Origin: Hygrocybe punicea
Taxonomy: Eukaryota; Basidiomycota; Agaricomycetes; Agaricales; Hygrophoraceae
Direction of reading: 5' to 3'
Length of the DNA stretch: 64,000 nt
Assembly: GCA_963556145.1 (NCBI GenBank)
Contig: OY744467.1
Location: 6,262,001 to 6,326,000, forward strand
The notes under the pieces are model-generated. The model did not search any database. It was not told where the DNA came from and was given only the letters and a program-made list of their open reading frames with translations. This document shows, piece after piece, positions 56,180-64,000 of the stretch; within the stretch, counting starts at the first letter, position 1; the number at the start of each line of letters is the position of its first letter. The translations under genes were made by a program, and so were the position numbers.

Positions 56180-58531
56180 TCCAGAGATCCCCTCTCCAAT
56201 GCCTGCTTTGATCTTCTTTCGGATTACGTGACATACTTCTTCGTAGATGCCACGGGGTATCGCAATATTCTTTTTGACCCAAGGCATGTGAGGGATGACT
56301 GGGAACTCGACTGGTGGAAAGAAATTGGTGCGGAAATGTCCTCATTCTAAATCATTCCATGCAAAACCTTTGTTTTGTTTACACATAAAGTCGTGCATCA
56401 AATCGTGTTCAGATGGCCAAAGGAAACTATCAGAATGTACTTTATCGAGAGTGTCATGTTGTTCTATCATATAGCAACCTGTTGGTATAATAAGCAGGGG
56501 ATTCAGGCTAAGCTGTGGAAACATTGCTAGTGGGTCGCCTTCTATTCATTGATGTATTCAAAACTTATTAGGAAGTTCTGCTAAAACTGGTCTAATCTTT
56601 TTCACGACAGGCTTGTATTTCTTTTTCGTGGATAAAAATATTGATGCAAAGTCGGCGATGGAAAACTTCTTCTGCGAAGTGGTATTGGACTGGTTCGCAT
56701 AGTGGGAAACTGCTTTAGAATGATATTGAGATGCGACAACAGGAAAGTCACAGGCTGAGATATAAACATGGGCTAATCTAGACAAAGGAGAACTTGAGTC
56801 AGCATGGCGGGGTGGTACACAGGTATATGCATCTATAGAAACTGAAGCAGTACTGGGGTCATAAGAAACAATGCATGCAGCTTCTCCCTGATCCATGATC
56901 AGTTCCTTGAATTGCGAAAATCCTTTTGGTTCTGCCTTGTAAGCAGGGCTTGATGACGTGGTGGACCTCTCACGACGGTGGGAATCATTGCATGCTGTCA
57001 AGAGTTCGGGTTGCATATTGTGATCGTTTGGTCCTCATTCGCATAGTTCTTGATGATGCTCTCAGTTAAGACGTTGAAGGGCCGTCCAAGCAGAATGTCA
57101 TAGCAGGAGACTGAATGACATGCATCTGGAGATACAGCGTTATGTATCTGACGTGACACGGTACATTCCTCGAGAGTCCCAATGACTGGTCAATTTTTCC
57201 ATTCACGGACTGCATATTGAGCCTTATCATGGGGTCGTATGCTAGACCAAGATTGTGGCAGATGGTTTCTGACATCGCGATGATCTGTGATCCCAGGTCG
57301 ACAATGCTCTCGACTTTTTCCTGGTTGTTGATGGTCATGTAGATGGAACAAAGTGCACGTGACTCTTTCACGACTATGCAAAACTCATCTGTATCTCCTG
57401 GTCAAAGACTGTTGAGATATGTTTCGTATGGGTCGCTTATGATGATAGGTTTGGATCGAGGATCGAGGTCATCGAAAGGAAAATCGTTGCAGAATGGTAA
57501 TGGGTCATCTTCGTTTATAGCTGCAACATTCATATTGTGAGTGTTCGAAGTTGTCACTCGTTTGGGCATAATCTCTTCACACATCCTTTGCCTGACCTCT
57601 GCAGAAAGTGCTAATAGTTCCTTCATAAGCAATACACAAGGTGTCTTCATCCATCGATTGTAAACTTCATCCACAATCTTCGAATCCTGGACTGGTCCCT
57701 TCATGCGATATGTGGCCTCCTTGTCTTTTGACACCTTCATTGGCAGGGCTGTGAAGTTTCTCTCATGTGGAGGGAGATACATGGGTTTGTGAGCTTTGGT
57801 GAACGGATGAACAGGAGGGTCAGTTTCTTTCGCTGGTGTGGGAGCCCATGGTTCAGGTTCTGTGACAGGAGACGATCATTCAGTCAGGGGCACAACTGGT
57901 GGGCACTCTTCATGGGTTTGGACAGGCCTCCTGCATTTTGGAATATGGACATCATCAAAGACTTCATTATTCCTTAATGCGAAAAGCTCTCACTTGAGGA
58001 TGGCGATTCAGTCTTCGGATGTCAAATGGAATGTTGCGGCCAGAGGAGGGGCATTTATTTTGTACATAAGCTGGCCAGTAGTCATCGCATTGCTGGTCAA
58101 CTGTGCAGTGGCTCACTGGTTGGGATTGCGACAGTGCCATTCATTGATGTGATCGCGAAGGTTCGTTCTGGTGGCTCCTTGGGGTAGGAAGGCTCTGTAC
58201 CAAGAATGAGTTGTCCTTCATGGTTTTGCCTGATCCTTCCATCTGCAATGTACTCTTTGACATGTCAGCAGTTGTTTAGGAAATGGCTTAACTCACTGCA
58301 AAAGTTGCAGCTCTTGTCAGCACTATTGGTTCGGGGTCCTTCTTGAGCATGAGCTGGAGTCGCGTTAATGGTGTGCTGTTGATTGCGGTTGGGGTGCGCT
58401 AGTGCTTTGATGAGGGTCATCATGAACCTATCCATGATCTGTGCAAAGTCCTTGGTCTTTACTATCAACCCGTGGGTCTCACACTCACGACACCGGACAT
58501 GCATGCCCCTTGACCTCGCGACACTGCACAT
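56180..58531 (-). pseudogene. Ty3/gypsy gag-protease remnant (DUF4100-type), truncated before reverse transcriptase
   Basis: Reading leftward: gag end with RGMHVRCRECETHGLIVKTK and a CCHC knuckle CNFCSELSHFLNNC (58265-58531); a linker with INEWHCRNPNQ; DUF4100-like KPMYLPPHERNFTALPMKVS and LLMKELLALSAEVRQRMCEE (57402-57782); a retropepsin-like block VESIVDLGSQIIAMSE (Gly in place of the expected Thr) with LGLAYDPMIRLNMQSVNGK (57066-57371); then KKKYKPVVKKIRPVLAELP, DLMHDFMCKQNKGFAW and IPRGIYEEVCHVIRKKIKAG. Homology stops near 56180, before the reverse transcriptase palm. At least four in-frame TGAs lie at probable arginine positions between 57782 and 58265. No LTRs were identified. Confidence 0.75.
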
Positions 58532-58829
58532 GTGTCAATTGATGCACCCCATGTGAGCGCGAGGAATGGGTGCGGGCCCGGTGCAGTGTAGTTGGTGGGT
58601 GGTGGGCGCAAAGCTGGGTGATTGTGTCGTTGGACGCCTGGGCTGGTGGACGTGTGGGCTGGTGGATGCCTGGGCTGGTGGAATTGCCAGTGAGAAACTC
58701 ACCTGGCGACTGGGGAGTGAGTGCACTACACCCCCAGTCTTTCTTCGCTTGGCGTGGATGCGAGGTGAATGGGGGTGGATGTCTTTGGGTGCTCTGGCCC
58801 ATTGCTGACTGGTATGCAGGGGGGATAAA

Positions 58830-59010
58830 TCTTGAGCCCCATTGTCCTGCTTGTGCCTGTTACCTCGCAAACAACGTCGACATGTCAGGGCATATTCGCA
58901 AGGTATGGTGGGGCCTGGGATGAGTCTTGAGCGCCATTGTCCTTCTTGGTGCCTGTTACCTCGTGAACGACATCAATGCATCAGGGCATGTTCGCGAGGT
59001 ATGGAATTAG
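58830..59010. repeat. Tandem duplication with a period of about 91 bp
   Basis: Two diverged copies of a block running from CTTGAGC..CCATTGTCC through GCCTGTTACCTCG to TCAGGGCAT.TTCGC.AGGTATGG, at about 58829-58906 and 58925-59001. Non-coding; probably an old local duplication. Confidence 0.7.
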
Positions 59011-59432
59011 TCCATGTCAATGGAAGTAGAATCTGAATATGTACCTGGGCCGGTAGGTGGGTGCACCACCCTCCTGGCCATCCTCTCCATTGCCATCATC
59101 TTGGTCTTCGTCACCGTGGACTTCTATCATCTTGTTGTTGTGGTTGGATTGTTGCAGTTGCAGTTGAACCCAACACGTCATTTCATGTGACTGAATGTCA
59201 TGGGTTACCCGTCACAGGTACAAATTGCTGTACCCATGCAATACACTAACAACAGCATAATATGCTACCAAAATGGCTCATAACTATTTAGTTATACTGT
59301 AACAATATGTCTGTCTGTAGAAGGAGATTAAATGTGTTGGAGATTTTGATTTTAATGATGAGGACTATGTAGGTTAGAATATTGTTAATGGAGAGATGTA
59401 TGGACAAATTCTTGAGATAGTCATCGGGCCAG

Positions 59433-59530
59433 GGCCAACCCTGACCCGGCCCTATTGACCCAGGGCCAAGCAGGGCCAGGGTCAGGGTCAGGGTCAGTCA
59501 AAAACAGGCTGGCCCTGGCCCCACCCGGCC
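59433..59530. repeat. Small GC-rich palindromic block, possible hAT MITE
   Basis: About 100 bp of GGGCCAGGG and its complement around a (GGGTCA)3-type run. The ends CAGGGCCAACC and GGCCCCTGG are roughly inverted. The composition resembles hAT subterminal regions. Ends and duplication unresolved. Confidence 0.35.
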
Positions 59531-59539
59531 CCTGGACAG

Positions 59540-61315
59540 TGTACATAGAAGACTGGTATAATGACGTCATTCATACCAATGGCAGATGAAGGGGACTTCA
59601 TCAGTGGTGTGTTTGAGATCTGTGCTCCACGAATGAGGATTCAGTATATTCCTTGGCATGCTCCACCAGTTCCAGTAGTGGTTGATGAAAAATGACGCCT
59701 CGCCATGATTTCTAGGTCATGCTAATGAGAGATGTGGGGCTAATGACAGTGGTGATTGTGGATGAATCTTCGGCTGTGACAGCTGGCATGCAAGCCATGT
59801 TGGCATCAAGCACGAGCAATGAATTGTCTGCAGTACCAACCATGATAGAGCTCATGAACTTGAACTTCGAGCAGCAAAGTGAGCTGCCTGTTGAGTGGTC
59901 TCTCAGCTGTGCATCAGTGATATGCACTCACCCGCGCTGACCACCGAATCAACGAATTGAACAGGTTCTAGCTATCCTTTGAAATGAGCCCAACATGTTG
60001 CAACTTTGCAATGGCTCACGACCACTAGTACAACCTCTCAATCATATCGTGATCATCTCTGATGAAGTCGCGGACCAAGATAGAAAAACAACCGAATCAG
60101 ATTGAGCCCTGGACTCTTGCATAATCATTCACCTTTCATATAGCAATGCCCCGTTTCATCTTAGATAGACTAACTCATTTAAGAACATCTATTCCCTTTC
60201 TCTCACCAGACTCCTTTGTTCTTCCTTTGCTACAAGACCATCTTCATCCTCCTTTCAGCACCCTTTTTGGCTACATTTTCATGTGATTCATACATATTCC
60301 TTTCTTTTGACCCCTATTAGAGTAAGTTTCTTTCTTTCCATGACTTTTTACTTCGCCTCCAATCTCTGACCATCATCATATAAAATAGCTATGTAGATTA
60401 TGCTTAACCAGAGCACCAGAGTGCATCATTCCCCTTTTCCCACTTCATTATATCTCTCTCAAAAATCATTATGACATTGCTTTCTTCAAGTTCGACCATC
60501 ACCAACTTAAGTTCACTACCTCAATCCTCTATCATCATCATGACTTTGATCACTAAGTCGCACTATTAATCACAATTGTCACGAGACTCGTAGAAGCTAA
60601 TTACCTCACTTACTCACAATCACACCAGTCGTAGAGTGTTGTTTTAGTGCACAGCACCTCAACTTGCATATATCATTTTAGAGCCCACTGTGAGGGGGTG
60701 ATTTCTCATTTTGAAAAATAGCTTCTACACCTTCTCCTTTCTCTTTGCCGTTAACATCTCTCTCCTCCTCAGACTCTTCACCACCATCACTGGTCACTGC
60801 AGTATCCCTACCAGCACCTGCAACCCACCGATATCGTCTCCGAACTAGGCCTTGTGATCCTTTGCCTATAGCTAGCCAAACACCACCAAGTAGTCCATTG
60901 TCGCCCCTGTCATCCACATCATCGACCGAAGATTCACTGTTGACAACATCTACCAATTGTCATACATTTGATCAAGAACTTTGAATGGCTCTCTGATGTC
61001 TCAATTCTTCAGATTACATCAATTCCAATTGCAGTCTCTCACGTTTCTTTACTTGTTGCCCACGATATCATTCCATCTCTAGCTCATTGACAACTACCTC
61101 TGACTTATTCGAAACAGCATCTACGATGGTCGCACAAGCTCATATGACTCCTATAATGCTGGCTTGCAGTTGGTCAAAAGAATTACTATATTTATGCATA
61201 TTTACAATAAATGACTCTCTAAAGGGCACACTCTATCATTTTAAGCTTGATAAATATTGTCACTTAACTTTCCAACTCCAACTCCACAGTATAAGGCCCC
61301 TCCAACCACCTAGAC
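59540..61315. other. Unassigned region before the mariner element
   Basis: A short plus frame MADEGDFISGVFEICAPRMR at 59580 may continue after an intron as VMLMRDVGLMTVVIVDESSA (59716-59940), but no family was recognised. The rest (60000-61315) is pyrimidine-rich with only short Ser/Thr/Pro frames such as 60745-60984. Confidence 0.3.
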
Positions 61316-61317
61316 TA

Positions 61318-63143
61318 GTGGGGTGTGGGCCATTGCTTTGCATGGCAGGTTACTCGTCCCTTTTTAGTAATGAGAGTACAAGTACATGCAAATCAGACAA
61401 CATTATTACCCTCCCATGATAATCAATATTGGCAAAGTTATTGATATTTTCGGTATCATTACATACTGATGCTACTCAGATACCATTCTGAAACCATACT
61501 ACAATGATATACATTTCATAATTGATTATATCCTGTTCCTTCCAATTTGTTATAACCCAATATCAGATCCCAAATTAGCGTCTTTCATATCAAGTTTGCA
61601 TTGTTGATGTTGGCATATATATAACTACTTCACTGCTTTATCATTAGTCATAGTTACTCAGTAATTTACCTCATCCACTTCAGTTTACATTGTTATTGAT
61701 ATCACCATGTTCACATACTTTACATATATTTCTTAGTTCCAATTGCACAGGTTTGCTGATATAGTACAGAAGTTGTACTTTGATACTACACAAAACAGTT
61801 TATTATTACTCTCTGTTGAGATTTACAATGTCAATTCATCATATATTCACTTTCAATTTTTGAATTTATTGATGACAGAATTTCCATTATGTGGTCATTA
61901 TGGTGTCATGAAGAGCCTACACATTCAAGTTGAAATGTAGTAATTATTTCTAGAAATTCTAAGTGTCTGAAACCTCCTGTGAGTACTGTAGAAATAATGT
62001 CATGCATAATGATACCAACTGCACTTCTATTGTAACAACTTACAGCCGTTTGAAGGAATCATGGCAGTTCCCGTGGTTTTTTGATGAATTAGGAAAGTGG
62101 GACTTAGAATTTTTTTCGTGAACTTGTATCAGATATGTACCATCATATCAGTTGGGATGTCAAGATTGCTGCCATCCAGCTATTTGAATGCCAGCTACTC
62201 AGCCTTGAAAACATCCTCACCTGCTGTAGCATGTCTGAGTGCACATTTTACCGCATCCTCAAGCTCTGGCGCACCACTGGTGATGTGATCACTCCCACCC
62301 CTCACCGTGGCAGCCCATGCAATCTTGATCACGACGATATTCAGTATCTCCTCCAACTTATTCGAGGAAACCCCGACCATTTTCTGGACGAGCTCCTTCA
62401 CTTGCTCAAAAGCAACCACTTCATTTCTGTTCACTATACTACCATCCACCAAGAACTCTCTCGCGCTGGTGTCAGCCACAAGCGGCTACAACGCATTGCC
62501 TCTGAGCATAATGAAACTCGGCGTGCCAAATTCATCTCTTGCATGGCGCAATTTTCCCCAGAAGAACTTGGATTCATAGATGAGATGTCAAAAGATGAGC
62601 GCACCGTTGGTAGGCGCTATGGGAGGTCAAGACGAGGATGCCGTGTTGGCAAATCCCAGCCATTTGTTCGCGGAAGACGTACATCGACTGTTGGTGTCTT
62701 GACACTTGATGGCTTTGTCTCGGGAACAACAGTGGAGGGTTCATTGACGAAAGCCGTGTTCTTAGAGTGGTTGGAATTTTCTGTTGTATGTTTCACTGCT
62801 GTTGTGTTAGTCTTTTCTGATCTTCCATCAGCTGCCGCAATGCAGTCGTTATCCTGGCCCCCTCAGTGTCCTAGTCCTCGACAATGCCAAGATCCATCAT
62901 GGAGATGAGATCCTAGAACTCGTCGACCGTTTTGGAGTTCACCTCATGTATTTACCACTGTATTCACCAGATCTCAACCCAATCGAGGAATCATTTTCCA
63001 AGATCAAGCATTTCATTCGCTGTAACCAAGACTACTATGGAGCTGTGCGCGGTGACGGGATTTTGTATGATATGTATGAGGTTCTTGATATTATTACAGC
63101 TGATGATGCTGCTGGTTACTTTGCCCATTCAGGTTATTTTTAG
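61318..63143 (+). mobile_element. Tc1/mariner-type element, left end plus transposase; right end not found
   Basis: TA (61316-61317) is followed by GTGGGGTGTGGGCCATTGC, the same tip as the 7.9-kb unit, then about 700 bp of AT-rich arm sequence similar to 41033-41460, then the transposase gene. No complementary tip was found between 63143 and the window end; a different gene starts at 63231, so the right end seems deleted. Without two ends this copy is unlikely to move itself, but it may still supply transposase. Confidence 0.75.
62135..63143 (+). CDS. Tc1/mariner superfamily transposase, apparently intact (DD34E)
   Basis: DDE transposase that cuts and pastes elements at TA sites. Two exons, 62135..62785 and 62832..63143, join across a 46-nt intron in phase and give 320 residues. 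N-terminal helix-turn-helix: VKIAAIQLFECQLLSLENIL and SECTFYRILKLWRTTGDV. Catalytic residues: D149 in ELGFIDEMSKDERT, D234 in LSVLVLDNAKIHHG and E269 in SPDLNPIEESFSKIKHF, with 34 residues between the second Asp and the Glu. The C-terminus ends AAGYFAHSGYF, TAG at 63141-63143. No premature stop, in contrast to neighbouring element genes. A short extra 5' exon is possible because an open frame precedes the ATG. The same superfamily would recognise the TA-flanked ends of the 7.9-kb unit. Confidence 0.88.
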
Positions 63144-63230
63144 TGTACAATTGTCCCTTCTGTACTCGTTTTTCTGACGAATCAATTCTATTCCACAGTA
63201 AAGACTGTGTTGCAAACTAACTACCTGAGA

Positions 63231-64000
63231 CTAAATGATGAGGGACCAACGTTCAACAGCATCGCGCAATGCAGCAATCTCCCTGAACCTAAACTTCATT
63301 TCCTTCAACTCCTCGACTGTCAGAAACCTCAGCATGCGAGCATGTGTATATGAATTTTCTTGAAACTTCAGTGCGATCCCCTCACCCAGCTCATACTGCA
63401 CGCAAAATTCTGCCATTGTCATATCTCCGCCTGGCTTGCGATTGACCTGAAGTAATGTGGGGCAATGTAGATTGTAGGTGTCCTTTCCGGGGATGGGAGT
63501 GGTGGCTGCGACTTCATTGAGTATAACGGGAGCTGGAGCCGCTAGTGGGGGTGCAACAGGCTGGAAGAGCTGGGCCAACTCTGAACCGAAAGTCAAATTG
63601 ATGATGGGGGCTGGAGCAACCTTGGCGTTCTGCGCTTCCAAGCGCCGCTGAAGAACTGGAGTTAGTTTGTTGGTTTTGGGATCGAATAACCGATGATTTG
63701 GGGGCCGGTCGATTGTTGCGTGTTCCTCTCCAATTAGCTATGAAAATGTGAGGAAAACAAGCAGCCTGCGGCCCAGCAATCAAGTCGTTCGTGACTGAGA
63801 GGGACATGACTGCCGTCCCCGTCAATGAAACAGTAGGTGCCTTGGCAAGTAGGCTACTTCTGTCGACATGTCCAGTGCTTCTGTAGTGCCTTGATCTCGG
63901 TCCCCTTCAAGACGTTCCCTGGGAGTGTCACAGGATCTCACACAGTCTTCTTCTTCTTCGACTTCCCATTTCCATCCGCTTCGTCGGCATCACGCACATT
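63231..64000 (-). pseudogene. Conserved Agaricomycete hypothetical protein linked to transposons, partial
   Basis: Minus-strand blocks from the right edge: LKGTEIKALQKHWTCRQK, YCFIDGDGSHVPLSHERLD with WAAGC, PKPTNKLTPVLQRRLEAQN, then an open segment LTFGSELAQLFQPVAPP, DMTMAEFCVQYELGEGIALK and FLTVEELKEMKFRFREIAAL ending at 63231. The C-terminal part resembles a small SAM-like helical domain. I know the N-terminal pattern (HW.C, then C-I-G-HVPL-HE-L-WA) from repeated hypothetical genes in mushroom genomes; function unknown. In-frame stops lie between blocks (after SKKKKTV, after CRQK and near 63740); some may be introns. The gene continues beyond the window. Confidence 0.5.

Noticed and set aside
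33811..58265. TGA recoded as arginine in this organism
   Set aside because: Intact host genes end at TGA (for example MED31) and contain no internal TGA. The TGAs cluster in transposon-associated genes, so mutation is the simpler explanation.

Overview
The window is nuclear DNA from a basidiomycete fungus, most likely an Agaricomycete. Short GT-AG introns (mostly 45-70 nt) interrupt nearly every host gene. The mobile families present (KDZ, DUF659-type hAT, DUF4100-type gypsy, NACHT and JmjC family genes) are typical of mushroom-forming fungi. Host genes use TGA as a normal stop, so the standard code applies.

Left part (1-17.8 kb), ordinary host genes: a UCH37-type proteasomal deubiquitinase (minus, runs off the left edge), the Mediator subunit MED31 (plus, sharing a short divergent promoter with UCH37), an SLC35C2-like sugar/triose-phosphate transporter, a 3'-truncated Zn2Cys6 transcription factor, a stretch with no readable gene (6.4-9.8 kb), autophagy protein ATG5 (minus), a region with a 35-bp perfect inverted repeat, a multi-span membrane protein and a YAT-family amino-acid permease. 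I rebuilt exon structures by splice phase for all of these.

Middle (17.9-27.0 kb): one Ty1/copia retrotransposon on the minus strand, with 244-bp LTRs and a perfect TATGT target duplication. It has been invaded three times: by a 1.28-kb hAT derivative (8-bp duplication), by a 2.4-kb non-coding LTR element (158-bp LTRs, CCGG duplication) and by a 157-bp solo LTR of the same family (GCGC duplication). Removing these leaves an element of about 5.2 kb.

Right part (27-64 kb): a transposon graveyard. It holds two DNA elements that share CATCAGNAAAAC ends, triplet-repeat tracts, a 44-bp minisatellite, a KDZ transposase remnant, a degenerate acidic repeat protein split by a TG...CA insertion, a JmjC pseudogene, a hAT transposase remnant, a NACHT NTPase pseudogene, a gypsy gag/protease remnant and an apparently intact Tc1/mariner-type transposase gene. 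Its most unusual feature is a 7.9-kb unit (40984-48883) flanked by TA, with near-identical inverted arms of about 1.8-1.9 kb. Its ends match those of the Tc1/mariner element at 61.3 kb, and it carries two cargo gene fragments and a second 44-bp array. Most genes of this half carry in-frame TGA codons where relatives have arginine (CGA), which suggests C-to-T decay of silenced repeats. The cargo genes inside the 7.9-kb unit largely lack such stops.
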